Origin: Cytophagales bacterium
GTDB lineage: Bacteria > Bacteroidota > Bacteroidia > Cytophagales > Spirosomataceae
Reading direction: 5' to 3'
Length of the DNA: 42,049 bases
NCBI GenBank assembly: GCA_013298125.1
Contig: JAAFJP010000044.1
Span: 1-42,049, forward strand
How positions within the stretch are numbered: the first letter of the stretch is position 1; every line of letters begins with the position of its first letter. The position numbers and the translations under genes were made by a program. Under the pieces are notes generated by a model. It had not been told where the DNA came from and searched no databases. It was given only the letters and a program-made list of their open reading frames with translations. Of this stretch, positions 1-8,172 are shown in pieces.

Positions 1-73
1 TTGAATTTGTCTTTGAGGTATTCTCCAAAAGACTTACGTCCTCTGGACTTAATTGTATAAATCTGTATCCCAT
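1..73 (-). CDS. Partial ORF at window edge, possibly the N-terminus of a transposase
   Basis: An open frame starts with ATG at 73 on the minus strand and runs off the left edge after 24 codons. It begins MGYRFIQLSPEDVSLLENTS. The polar, LSPED-type opening resembles the helix-turn-helix N-terminus of IS630-type transposases, but the fragment is too short to prove this. The inverted repeats at 122-189 lie just upstream of it, as an IS end might. It could equally be the start of another small HTH protein. Confidence 0.3.
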   Translation of the reverse strand, partial: MGYRFIQLSPEDVSLLENTSKTNS

Positions 74-121
74 AACACAAAAGTAACCAAAATAAAACGT
101 CGTTTATTTATTAGCGACTAC

Positions 122-189
122 TTAGAGCGAGTAATAATTTTTATTGCTCGCTCTAACTGTTATTTTTGTTCAGATAAAGCGAGCAATAA
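122..189. repeat. Inverted repeat with an additional direct copy
   Basis: A 16-base arm at 122-137 pairs with 141-156 with one mismatch, around a 3-base loop. The core AGCGAGCAATAA recurs at 178-189. The element sits between the partial ORF at the left edge and the crotonase gene. It may be the end of the possible insertion sequence, or an intergenic palindrome that hairpins in the leader of the crotonase mRNA. A TATTTTTG sequence at 161-168 fits the Bacteroidota -7 box, but no -33 TTG stands at the usual distance. Confidence 0.55.
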
Positions 190-226
190 CGCTTAAACTT
201 ACTCTTCAACAAACAACGCTCAAATC

Positions 227-1033
227 ATGGAAACCCTCAAATTAGACATCCAAAACCACATCGCCCACGTAACCATTAATCGTCCCGAAAAGATGAATGC
301 CCTCAATCAAACCGCTTGGGATGAAATTACGGAGGTTTTTGAGTACCTTGATGAAAATGTAGAAGTTAGAGTCGTTGTCTTGGAAGGCGGAGATTCCAAA
401 AATTTCTGTGCAGGAATTGACCTTAGTTTATTGATGTCGGTTTCTCAGAATCATACCAAATGTGAGGGGCGAAAAAGGGAAAAATTGCGTAAAAATGTCT
501 TGAAATTACAAGCTCCAATCAATGCGATTGAAAATTGTTCAAAGCCTGTTTTAGTGGCAATTCATGGCGGTTGTATTGGTGGTGGTATAGATTTGATTTG
601 TGGATGTGATATGCGGTACTGCACGGACGATGCCTATTTTACGATTAAAGAAATTGATATGGGCATGGTCGCAGATTTGGGAACGCTCCAACGGCTACCC
701 AAGCTCATAAGCGAAGGCATGGTGCGTGAAATGGCATACACAGGACGCAACGTGGACGGGCGTGAGGCAGAGCGAATTGGCATCGTAAACCGTTCATTTT
801 CAGACAAATCCACGATGATGGAGGAGGTAATGAAAATTGCCGAAACGATTGCTCAAAAATCGCCGTTATCTATCAGAGGTACAAAACATATTCTCCTCCA
901 CACCCGTGACCATTCCGTTGCCGACGGACTCAATTACATGGCAACGTGGAATGCAGCCATGTTGCTCTCAGCGGATTTACAGGAGGCTTTTGAGGCAAAA
1001 ATGGGGAAAAGAGATGGGGTTTTTGAGGGGTGA
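227..1033 (+). CDS. Enoyl-CoA hydratase/isomerase family protein, likely delta(3,5)-delta(2,4)-dienoyl-CoA isomerase
   Basis: This 268-residue cytosolic protein has the crotonase fold throughout. The oxyanion-hole region is FCAGIDL (60-66) and the second is GGCIGGGIDLI (114-124). Three acidic residues characteristic of the ECH1 dienoyl-CoA isomerase branch are in place: D122 (GGGIDLI), E142 (KEIDMG) and D150 (VADLGTLQRLPK). That branch moves double bonds in 3,5-dienoyl-CoA intermediates during beta-oxidation of unsaturated fatty acids. The ATG at 227 is the natural start, directly after an A-rich leader. No other beta-oxidation gene is nearby, so it appears to be a single-gene unit, converging with the gene that ends at 1064. 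The crotonase family is certain; the exact reaction is inferred from the acidic residues. Confidence 0.85.
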   Translation: METLKLDIQNHIAHVTINRPEKMNALNQTAWDEITEVFEYLDENVEVRVVVLEGGDSKNFCAGIDLSLLMSVSQNHTKCEGRKREKLRKNVLKLQAPINAIENCSKPVLVAIHGGCIGGGIDLICGCDMRYCTDDAYFTIKEIDMGMVADLGTLQRLPKLISEGMVREMAYTGRNVDGREAERIGIVNRSFSDKSTMMEEVMKIAETIAQKSPLSIRGTKHILLHTRDHSVADGLNYMATWNAAMLLSADLQEAFEAKMGKRDGVFEG

Positions 1034-1063
1034 TGAGATTTATGTTTCAGAGCCTCTTTTTCA

Positions 1064-2044
1064 TTACAATTCAAAATACGGAAATATTTTATCCAGCGTC
1101 TTCGCATCTAATAATTTTATCGGTTCAAAGTCTTTTTTTGAAGTAAAATTGCCGTGCTGTTGTCGGTAGGCGATGATGGATTTTGCTACGTATGGGCGTA
1201 TGTAGAGGTGCTTGAACTCCTCGGCGGTTACCTCGTTGATTTTTATTTTTTTGAGCGAAGGATTTTTGATTGTTCCAAATTTTAATAGCTCATCCACTAC
1301 GGTTGAATCTAAGCCAAAAACCTCTTTTACTTGATTTTCTGAATAAAAACCACCTATCATATCTCGATATTTGATGATGCGGGCAGATAATTTTGAGCCT
1401 ATTCCTTTCAATTTTTTCAAATCGTTGGTATCTGCACGGTTCAAATCAAAAGCCACTGGTTTGAAGGATTCTTTTGTTGGGGTTGTTGTTGCAATTTTTA
1501 CTTCGGAATTTGCTTCTGGTTTTGGGAATGGAGCAAATCCTCCGCTTGCTGGTTTTTCGGGTAGGGTGATATATGGCTCTAATTTTGCGTAGAGGTCAGC
1601 GGGGAAATCATAGATTCTTTGGAGGTCTTCTTTTTTACGAAATTGTCCGCCTTTGCTTCGGTAATTGATGATGCGTTTTACCATCCATTTTTGAATTCCT
1701 AATTCTTCCAATTGTGCCTCAGAGGCTTGATTTGGGTCGAATGGGGCTAATTTTATGGGTTTTGAAGGAGCATTTTCCGAATCATATTTTTCGTATTTAT
1801 TGGCATAACGATCTTGAAAAGCCTCTTTTTTCTCAGATTCTTTTACTTCAATTTTTGCCATTAATTCCTCCACTCGTTTAGGGTCAATGGTCTTGGCGGT
1901 TTGGGGATTGTCAGGGAGGAAGTCAAAAATGAAAACTGAAATAATGAGGACAATTATTAGGAAAATCATAAACATGAATCCTTTGATTTCGGTCTGATTG
2001 AAGGCAAAATAATCCCGTAGATAGAATTTGATTTTTTTGAACAT
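1064..2044 (-). CDS. Membrane-anchored helix-hairpin-helix (ComEA-like) protein
   Basis: This 326-residue protein begins with a basic stretch and one transmembrane helix at about 22-43 (GFMFMIFLIIVLIISVFIF). A charged linker follows, then three helix-hairpin-helix modules: about 100-160 (FDPNQASEAQLEELGI), 198-255 (FDLNRADTNDLKKLKGIGSK) and 265-325 (KINEVTAEEF). Such modules bind DNA without sequence specificity in ComEA. In Bacteroidota, proteins of this shape are widespread and mostly uncharacterised. DNA uptake is possible but unproven, since no com gene is adjacent. It is transcribed away from thrC, leaving an 88-base divergent promoter region. Confidence 0.8.
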   Translation of the reverse strand: MFKKIKFYLRDYFAFNQTEIKGFMFMIFLIIVLIISVFIFDFLPDNPQTAKTIDPKRVEELMAKIEVKESEKKEAFQDRYANKYEKYDSENAPSKPIKLAPFDPNQASEAQLEELGIQKWMVKRIINYRSKGGQFRKKEDLQRIYDFPADLYAKLEPYITLPEKPASGGFAPFPKPEANSEVKIATTTPTKESFKPVAFDLNRADTNDLKKLKGIGSKLSARIIKYRDMIGGFYSENQVKEVFGLDSTVVDELLKFGTIKNPSLKKIKINEVTAEEFKHLYIRPYVAKSIIAYRQQHGNFTSKKDFEPIKLLDAKTLDKIFPYFEL

Positions 2045-2065
2045 GAATAATTAGTGGTTTTGGCT

Positions 2066-2073
2066 TAATTTTG
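2066..2073 (+). promoter_or_regulatory. Candidate -7 box for thrC
   Basis: TAATTTTG matches the Bacteroidota -7 consensus TAnnTTTG and lies 59 bases before the thrC start. I see no TTG at the usual -33 spacing, so the call is tentative. Confidence 0.3.
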
Positions 2074-2132
2074 TGGGGTTAAATTAGTGGATTTACCGCA
2101 AAGTCGCAAGGACGCTATTTGAAAAATATTTT

Positions 2133-3437
2133 ATGATACTTTATAGCACCAATCATCAAAGCCCTGATGTGTCGTTGGAAGAGGCAGTTTTTAGAGGTTT
2201 GCCACCTGATAATGGCTTGTATATGCCTCATGCCATTCCGACTTTGCCAGATTCTTTTTTTGAGAATATTGACAAAATGTCGATAACTGACATTGCTTTT
2301 GAGGTTTCTAAGGCATTATTGAGCGATGATATTTCGGATTATGATTTGAGAATGATTGTCAATCGTGCGATTGATTTTGATGCTCCTGTCGTTGAAATTG
2401 AAGAAAATACTTTCGTTTTGGAATTATTTCATGGACCTTCGATGGCTTTCAAAGACTTTGGAGCAAGATTTATGGCTTCGTTGATGTCGTATTTCTTACA
2501 AAAATCTCAAAAGGATATTCATATTCTCGTGGCAACTTCGGGCGATACGGGCGGAGCGGTTGCACAAGGTTTTTATAAGACTTCTGGTATTAAGGTTACG
2601 ATTTTGTACCCGACTGGCAAGGTTTCGGATATTCAAGAAAAGCAATTGACGACTTTGGGCGAAAACGTTACGGCATTGGAAGTTGATGGTACTTTTGATG
2701 ATTGTCAGGCTTTGGTGAAGGCGGCATTTTTGGATAAAGAATTATCTTCAACATTCAATTTGGCATCAGCTAACTCCATCAACATCAGTCGTTTAATTCC
2801 TCAATCTTTTTATTATTTCAATGCTTTTGCAGAACTGAAACGTAAAGGGAATACCAAACCTGTAGTATTTTGTGTTCCGAGTGGCAATTTTGGGAATTTA
2901 TCGGCAGGATTGATTGCTCAAAAAACGGGTTTACCTGTGAAAATGTTTGTGGCGGCTACTAACGTTAATAATGCTGTTCCAGAATATTTGAAGACAGGAA
3001 ATTATAGCTCTAAAACATCTCAGGAGACAATTTCAAATGCAATGGATGTAGGCAATCCTTCCAACTTCATACGTATGCGACTCTTAGCGGGTGATGCACA
3101 TGAGCAAGTAGTCACGCACATTGTGGGAGATTTTAGTGATGATACTGACACTCGCAAAGCCATGAAAGAGGTGTTTGATAAAACTGGTTACGTGATGTGT
3201 CCTCATACAGCAGTGGCTTATTTGGGCTTGAAATCTTATACTGAAACCTTAAATGAAGAAGTGGCGGGCGTATTACTTTCAACGGCTCATTATGCTAAAT
3301 TTTTGGATGTTGTAGAGGAAACTTTGGGAACGAAGGTTGATGTTCCAGAGCGTTTATCGGCTTTGTTGTCGAAAGAGAAAATTGCAATTCCGATGAGTAA
3401 GGAGTTTGTTGATTTTAAGAAATATTTATTATCTTGA
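2133..3437 (+). CDS. thrC: Threonine synthase
   Basis: This 434-residue PLP enzyme converts O-phosphohomoserine to threonine, the last step of threonine biosynthesis, in the cytosol. The N-terminus (YSTNHQSPDVSLEEAVFRGL) is the typical threonine-synthase opening. The PLP lysine is K107 in FHGPSMAFKDFGARF. A phosphate-binding glycine loop is visible as SGDTGGA, and the C-terminal part contains PSNFIRM and the CPHTAVAY motif. Length agrees with the class found in E. coli and Bacteroidota. The usual partners thrA and thrB are not adjacent upstream, so the gene is followed by its own terminator as a single unit here. The start is ATG at 2133. Confidence 0.96.
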   Translation: MILYSTNHQSPDVSLEEAVFRGLPPDNGLYMPHAIPTLPDSFFENIDKMSITDIAFEVSKALLSDDISDYDLRMIVNRAIDFDAPVVEIEENTFVLELFHGPSMAFKDFGARFMASLMSYFLQKSQKDIHILVATSGDTGGAVAQGFYKTSGIKVTILYPTGKVSDIQEKQLTTLGENVTALEVDGTFDDCQALVKAAFLDKELSSTFNLASANSINISRLIPQSFYYFNAFAELKRKGNTKPVVFCVPSGNFGNLSAGLIAQKTGLPVKMFVAATNVNNAVPEYLKTGNYSSKTSQETISNAMDVGNPSNFIRMRLLAGDAHEQVVTHIVGDFSDDTDTRKAMKEVFDKTGYVMCPHTAVAYLGLKSYTETLNEEVAGVLLSTAHYAKFLDVVEETLGTKVDVPERLSALLSKEKIAIPMSKEFVDFKKYLLS

Positions 3438-3457
3438 TTTCCAGATAGTTATAATTA

Positions 3458-3500
3458 AAAATAGCCCATTTTTCGGTTGAAGAATGGGCTATTTTTTTGT
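3458..3500 (+). terminator. Rho-independent terminator of thrC
   Basis: A perfect 14-base stem (3458-3471 with 3483-3496, containing AATAGCCCATT) has an 11-base loop and is followed by a run of T, 21 bases after the thrC stop codon. Confidence 0.9.
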
Positions 3501-3513
3501 TTTCTGGAAAATT

Positions 3514-3608
3514 GAAACGGCTTTATCTCATAAAAAAATAGACTTTAAGCCGTTTCGACATAGTTGAGATGGCTTTATCTATATAAAAAAGTGAGATAAA
3601 GCCGTTTC
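3514..3608. repeat. Four-part alternating inverted repeat (AAGCCGTTTC family)
   Basis: Outer arms GAAACGGCTTTATCTCA at 3514-3530 and its exact reverse complement at 3592-3608 enclose two further partial copies: AAGCCGTTTC in reverse at 3547-3556 and GATGGCTTTATCT forward at 3568-3580. The copies alternate in orientation, like a mosaic of REP-type palindromes. No protein is encoded here. Confidence 0.75.
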
Positions 3609-3666
3609 AAATTTTCAAAGAACAAAAATGACATTGATACAAGTGCGAAAAAGTTAAAATTTAAAG

Positions 3667-3700
3667 AAGGGTTGTCTATTCATTTAGGTAGTCCTTTTTT
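3667..3700 (+). terminator. Possible second terminator hairpin
   Basis: The arms 3667-3677 and 3686-3696 pair along 11 positions if G-U pairs are allowed, and are followed by T residues to 3700. It may end an untranslated transcript or act as a back-up to the thrC terminator. Confidence 0.45.
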
Positions 3701-4041
3701 GTTTTGCTTCGTTTTACAAAACCCCATTTGAGTCGGTTTTATAGGTCTGCGTGCTTCTATTGAAAATCAGTTCTACTATTGGTTTCATAAGCATCAATCT
3801 ACATTTTTTATAAAATACTGAAAATCAAATACTTATAAAAAAACGCTATTAAAAATTTTATTATAGATAATCATTTTTGGCATGATTTATGCTCATAATT
3901 GAAATGGATAATTATACATATTCATAAAAAATACCGCCCTAATTGCCCGTCAAAAATCCTTACTGATATGAAAAAAATCTCCGAAATCAATTCATGGAAC
4001 GAATGTTGTCAGAACATACAAGGACTTACGATAATAATAAA

Positions 4042-6546
4042 ATGCCTCAGTTAAGAAAAATTGGACTTACCATCACGTTGGCGACTGCTCTTTTGAGTAA
4101 TGTTTCTGCCCAACAAGTTAATCCGTTGTTGAATGATGCCATGCGTCATTTTGAACTTCGGAGTTTTCCGACTGCTATTCAGAAATTTGAAAGTCTTTTG
4201 AAAGATGGATCTACCACGCTTTCAGAAGCTGATAAACTCTCGGCTCTCTTAAAATTGGCGAGTAGTTACCAACAAAACAAAGACGGAGAAAATGCCGAAC
4301 GTGTATTTCGTCAAGCGTTTGCTTCTTCCAATGAGCTGATGGGCGATAACACGAAATCCTATCTTCAATTTGCTCAGGTTTTAGCCGAAAACGGTAAATT
4401 CAAAGAATCACAAGAATATTATGATAAATTTAGTACTTCACAAGTAATTGAGAGCCAAGAAGTTAATTCTTTCAAGGCTATCAGTACTCCAAAAGCTACC
4501 CAAGAGGTTAGTAGTGGATTGAGTAATCTGAAAGGAAACTACAAAGTTGATTTTTTGGATTTCAATACTGCCAATCCAGAATTTAGTCCGATGTATTATC
4601 GTGATGGTATTGTTTACTGTTCGGGTAAAGGGTCGGGAACGAGTTTGATGAACGATAAAGGAGGTTATTTAGATTTATTTTACCTAAACGACCTCAGTAA
4701 AGTTCAAGGGCTTGGGAGTGATGGAAATGCTAAAAAACCTAAGAGAATTTCATCAGGTGGTGTAAAATCTTTGGGGAATGATTATTATTCTCGTCCAACG
4801 GCAAATGACTCAAAAACCCTCAATTTCTTCGGAGGTTCGGATGAGGCAATTGTCAATAAAGTAAAAGGGCAAATTGCTGAATCTGAGATATTTAGCAAAA
4901 CATTAAATACTAAATTCCACGAAGGTCCAGCTACTTTTAATAAAGATTTTACGCAAATAATTTTTACCAGAAATAACTATAATGCAGGTGAAAAAGGTGT
5001 AAGTGAAGACAATGAAATGAAGTTGAAACTCTATTCTGCCGAAAATCTTAACGGTGGATGGGGAGAAGCAATAGAACTACCTTTTAATGATGATGAGTTC
5101 TCGACAGCTCACCCCTCATGGTCAAAAGACGGAAGATTTTTGTACTTTGCCTCTGACCGTGAAGGCGGTATGGGTGGCATGGATATTTGGGTGGTTGAAT
5201 ACAAAAATGGTAACTGGGGCGAACCCAAAAACTTAGGAAAAGAGGTAAATTCAAAAGGTGTGGAGGTTTTTCCATTCGTAGATGATAAAGGACATTTATA
5301 CTATTCCTCAGACGGATTTGGTGGAGAAGGTGGTTTGGATTTGTTTTATGTAGAAATGAAGAATGGGGCAACTACCAACAAACCCGTTGCTTTGGGCGAG
5401 CCTTTCAATTCTCCTAATGATGATTTCGGAATTATAACGGATGGTAGCCGTAAGACAGGTTATTTCAGTTCAGACCGTAAGCGTGGCGAAGATGATGATA
5501 TTTATCGTTTTACCCGTGAGGCGGGGGCGGCGTATGACTGTCGTGAGATGACTGTCAATGTTTTTGACCCTGAAACCAAAGAACCCGTTGCGGACACAGA
5601 AGTTGAGATTCATACAAAAACAGGAGCTACCGAAAAGAAGAAAACTGACAAAAACGGAGCGTTGAAATTCTGTACAGGTCAAGATTTAGATTATTCGATG
5701 AAAATCAATAAGGAAGGTTATGTAACCAACTTTATAGGATATTCAACCAAAGGAGAAGCCGACGATGAGCCATCAAGATTGGATGTGCCTTTGATGAAAG
5801 TACAAATCGTTGAACCAGAGCCTGAACCACAGGCAGTTATCGAAAAAATAGTTGTTCCAAAAGCACCTGCGGCACCTGTGTACAAGCCAGAGGCAGTAAC
5901 GAAAAAGAAGTCATTGTTGAAAGGGGTCGTGAAAACAGAAGTAGAAAAAACACCGATTGAGGGCGTTTTGGTAACATTCAAAAATGATTGTGATAATACC
6001 ACACAACAAGTAATGACAGGTCCAGACGGGGTTTATGCCTTCAACATGACTGATGGTTGTGACTATACTTTGGAGGTTTCAAAGGATGGTTATGGAACAA
6101 ATGTTAATAAAATCAAGAAAGTAAAGAAAGGAAAACCAAAAGAAATTGCCTTGAATGCAGGACTTTTCAAAGAGGGTGATGTTTTGGTAACAATGGATAA
6201 TATTTACTACGATTCAAAAAGTATTGCTATTCGTAAAGATGCCGCTCGTGAATTGGATAAATTGGCAGCTACTTTACAAAAATTTCCTTCGATGGTCATT
6301 GAGTTAGGCTCGCACACAGATAGCCGAGGCGATGCCCAAGACAACATGAATCTGTCAGAAAAAAGAGCCCAAGCTGCCGTTGATTATATCGCTAAAAAAG
6401 GCGTTGATAGAAACAGGATGTTGGCAAAAGGTTACGGAGAAAGTGATTTGGTTAATAATTGCGTAGATGGTGTAAGTTGTACAGAAGTTGAGCATCAAAA
6501 AAACCGCAGAACGACTGTAAAAATTACAAAAATTAGAACAGAATAA
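4042..6546 (+). CDS. PorE-like envelope protein: TPR, beta-propeller, two carboxypeptidase-regulatory-like domains, OmpA C-terminal domain
   Basis: I place the start at ATG 4042 rather than 3994, because the protein then opens with a signal peptide (MPQLRKIGLTITLATALLSNVSAQ, cleavage near SAQ). The mature protein has a TPR-like helical part (about 25-150), a PD40-type propeller (about 175-490; repeated HPSWSKDGRFLYFASDREGG-like blades), two beta-sandwich regulatory domains (about 500-585 and 625-705), and an OmpA-like peptidoglycan-binding domain (about 710-830; HTDSRGDAQDNMNLSEKRAQ). This order matches PorE of the type IX secretion/gliding machinery, which links the periplasmic complex to peptidoglycan. 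Unlike PorE, no lipobox cysteine follows the signal peptide. No porP/sprF gene is adjacent. Domain calls are secure; the role in type IX secretion is inference. Confidence 0.8.
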   Translation: MPQLRKIGLTITLATALLSNVSAQQVNPLLNDAMRHFELRSFPTAIQKFESLLKDGSTTLSEADKLSALLKLASSYQQNKDGENAERVFRQAFASSNELMGDNTKSYLQFAQVLAENGKFKESQEYYDKFSTSQVIESQEVNSFKAISTPKATQEVSSGLSNLKGNYKVDFLDFNTANPEFSPMYYRDGIVYCSGKGSGTSLMNDKGGYLDLFYLNDLSKVQGLGSDGNAKKPKRISSGGVKSLGNDYYSRPTANDSKTLNFFGGSDEAIVNKVKGQIAESEIFSKTLNTKFHEGPATFNKDFTQIIFTRNNYNAGEKGVSEDNEMKLKLYSAENLNGGWGEAIELPFNDDEFSTAHPSWSKDGRFLYFASDREGGMGGMDIWVVEYKNGNWGEPKNLGKEVNSKGVEVFPFVDDKGHLYYSSDGFGGEGGLDLFYVEMKNGATTNKPVALGEPFNSPNDDFGIITDGSRKTGYFSSDRKRGEDDDIYRFTREAGAAYDCREMTVNVFDPETKEPVADTEVEIHTKTGATEKKKTDKNGALKFCTGQDLDYSMKINKEGYVTNFIGYSTKGEADDEPSRLDVPLMKVQIVEPEPEPQAVIEKIVVPKAPAAPVYKPEAVTKKKSLLKGVVKTEVEKTPIEGVLVTFKNDCDNTTQQVMTGPDGVYAFNMTDGCDYTLEVSKDGYGTNVNKIKKVKKGKPKEIALNAGLFKEGDVLVTMDNIYYDSKSIAIRKDAARELDKLAATLQKFPSMVIELGSHTDSRGDAQDNMNLSEKRAQAAVDYIAKKGVDRNRMLAKGYGESDLVNNCVDGVSCTEVEHQKNRRTTVKITKIRTE

Positions 6547-6566
6547 TAAAACATACATTTTTGATT

Positions 6567-6603
6567 AAAAGCGAGCTAAATTTTATTTGGTTCGCTTTTT
6601 TTT
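6567..6603 (+). terminator. Terminator of the PorE-like gene
   Basis: AAAAGCGAGCTAAA (6567-6580) pairs with the segment ending near 6599 using two G-U pairs, followed by a run of T. It begins 20 bases after the stop codon. Confidence 0.8.
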
Positions 6604-6642
6604 GTTATTTGCTAAAAATTAACACAACAAAATAATAATCGT

Positions 6643-7164
6643 ATGCCACTTTTCCAAATGACGGGGCTTTCGGGTGCGGGCAAATCTTCACTCGCTAATT
6701 TGCTGAAAGATAGATTGTTAACTATGGATTTCAAAGTTGAAATTATTGATGGAGATGAGTTCAGAAAGACACTTTGTGCTGATTTGGGTTTCTCAAAAGA
6801 TGATAGAATTGAGAATATCAAACGACTTGGCTTTGTGGCTAATCTATTGGCTCGCAATGAAATCATCACGATTATCGCTGCGATTAATCCCTACAATACT
6901 GCCCGAAATGAGTTGAAATTACTTTATAACGCCAAACTCATTTACGTAAAATGTGATGTTGAAACCCTCCGAAAAAGAGATACCAAAGGGCTTTATGAAA
7001 GAGCTTTTTTACCCGAAAATCACCCCGATAAAATCCATAATCTCACGGGTGTGAATGACACTTTTGAAATCCCCGAAAATCCTGACTTTTTGATTGATAC
7101 TTCGGAAGAAAATCTTGAAGATTTTTTGGAAAAAGTATTGGGTTTTGTGTTAGCAAAATCTTAA
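6643..7164 (+). CDS. cysC: Adenylyl-sulfate (APS) kinase
   Basis: This 173-residue cytosolic kinase phosphorylates APS to PAPS, the universal sulfate donor. The Walker A loop is GLSGAGKSS (8-16). Other family signatures are IIDGDEFRKTLCADLGFS with DRIENIKRLGFVA after it, DTKGLYERA, and PENPDFLIDTS near the C-terminus. It is slightly shorter at the N-terminus than the E. coli enzyme of about 200 residues. Sulfate-assimilation genes such as cysD, cysN or cysH are absent. The gene instead converges on an oxygenase/sulfotransferase pair, sharing a TTAA at 7161-7164 in which both genes end. This context suggests PAPS supply for sulfation rather than for cysteine synthesis. Confidence 0.93.
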   Translation: MPLFQMTGLSGAGKSSLANLLKDRLLTMDFKVEIIDGDEFRKTLCADLGFSKDDRIENIKRLGFVANLLARNEIITIIAAINPYNTARNELKLLYNAKLIYVKCDVETLRKRDTKGLYERAFLPENHPDKIHNLTGVNDTFEIPENPDFLIDTSEENLEDFLEKVLGFVLAKS

Positions 7165-8075
7165 ATCCATTCGCCTATTTCGTCCTGATTTTCAACGGGG
7201 AAATACGTCAAATACTGAACCATTCTGGGTAAATTACTTCGGTTGGGTGTGGCACAATGGGGCAAGGCTTGATGCCAAATCACGAAATCTCCTGCATCGC
7301 CAAGCACTGGAATCGGCTTTAATTCTTGAACAGCTATTTCTCTTGGGTTCTCATTTTGGGGTAAATTTTTCAACCAATTTTCTATTTCATGATGAAAACC
7401 TGGCACGCAATGAAACGCCCCACTATCTTGTTTTACGTCCGTCAAATAGAGCAAACCCTGTAATCTGAAAGGAATCGGAAGGCGTAAACTCACGTCCCAA
7501 TGCAAGGCACTACCCATGAATCTGTACGAATTACTTTCAGGAGGATTGAAACTTACTTTGTCTATCACCCGATAAATTTTGTCGGTTTCATAAAGCTGTT
7601 GATAGGCTTTTTGGATTGTTAAAGAAGCTCTATTTTTGTCCAATGTTGGGTGTCTTGTAAACAACACCATCAAACCTTCTTTTGCCTCATGATGTTTGTA
7701 CCACGAGTCTCGATTATCTAAGGAAGCCTCCAAATAGTTCAAAATAGCATTTTGAGTTTCTTCACAATCTTCTGTGGAAATGGCGTTTTTGATAACGATA
7801 TAGCCATTTTTATCCCAAAATTCCAAATCTTCCTGACTCAGTACATCTGGGAAATGTTCAATAGTTGAATTTTGATAAATTCGCTTATTTTTATCAATCC
7901 AGTCTTGAAAATCTTGGGCAGATGGTTGATTAAAATAGAGAAATTGTAGGGTTTCCTCCATACCAATTCCGTACTCAAAAAGCGAATTTTGAAAGACATT
8001 CCAATCATTTGGCTCAATGGTTTTATTGGCTAAAATCTGTTCTCTGAAAGTGTTTAAAATTGATGTGTTTGCCAT
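7161..8075 (-). CDS. Phytanoyl-CoA dioxygenase (PhyH)-type Fe(II)/2-oxoglutarate oxygenase
   Basis: The frame is open up to 8276, but I choose ATG at 8075 (MANTSILNTF). The upstream 67 codons run through the palindrome at 8100-8172 and overlap the sulfotransferase gene. The resulting 304-residue protein has the jelly-roll iron site H192-x-D194 (LHWDVS) and H273 (LPHCATPNRS), with R284 (RMVQYL) as the likely 2-oxoglutarate arginine. An N-terminal part of about 80 residues precedes the catalytic fold. Enzymes of this family hydroxylate small molecules or carrier-bound substrates; the substrate here is unknown. It lies downstream of the sulfotransferase on the same strand, 88 bases away, and probably forms an operon with it. 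Confidence 0.82.
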   Translation of the reverse strand: MANTSILNTFREQILANKTIEPNDWNVFQNSLFEYGIGMEETLQFLYFNQPSAQDFQDWIDKNKRIYQNSTIEHFPDVLSQEDLEFWDKNGYIVIKNAISTEDCEETQNAILNYLEASLDNRDSWYKHHEAKEGLMVLFTRHPTLDKNRASLTIQKAYQQLYETDKIYRVIDKVSFNPPESNSYRFMGSALHWDVSLRLPIPFRLQGLLYLTDVKQDSGAFHCVPGFHHEIENWLKNLPQNENPREIAVQELKPIPVLGDAGDFVIWHQALPHCATPNRSNLPRMVQYLTYFPVENQDEIGEWI

Positions 8076-8099
8076 GGTTGTTTTAGTGACTTTTTGCGA

Positions 8100-8172
8100 C
8101 ACTCGTAGCACGGGAATCCTTTCCCGTGTATCTTCGTACGACTCACGGGAAAGGATTCCCGTGCTACGAGTG
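8100..8172. repeat. Perfect 29-bp inverted repeat, each arm itself a hairpin
   Basis: Bases 8100-8128 are the exact reverse complement of 8144-8172, with a 15-base spacer. Each arm also contains its own palindrome (CGGGAATCCTTTCCCG), so the element can fold as one long or two short hairpins. The right arm includes the sulfotransferase stop codon (TAG at 8164-8166, read on the minus strand) and its last codons. Confidence 0.9.

Larger units (their letters stand above)
3438..4041. other. Long intergenic stretch before the PorE-like gene
   Basis: This 604-base gap holds the thrC terminator, the alternating repeat and a second hairpin. The remainder, 3701-4041, is AT-rich and shows no convincing gene. 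A 30-codon frame starting at 3968 (MKKISEIN...) overlaps the start of the next gene and looks fortuitous. No exact -33/-7 promoter pair was found, but the promoter of the next gene must lie here. Confidence 0.6.

Noticed and set aside
3968-4060. Short frame MKKISEIN... before the PorE-like gene
   Set aside because: It overlaps the signal-peptide start in another frame and has no domain or conservation signal that I can see.
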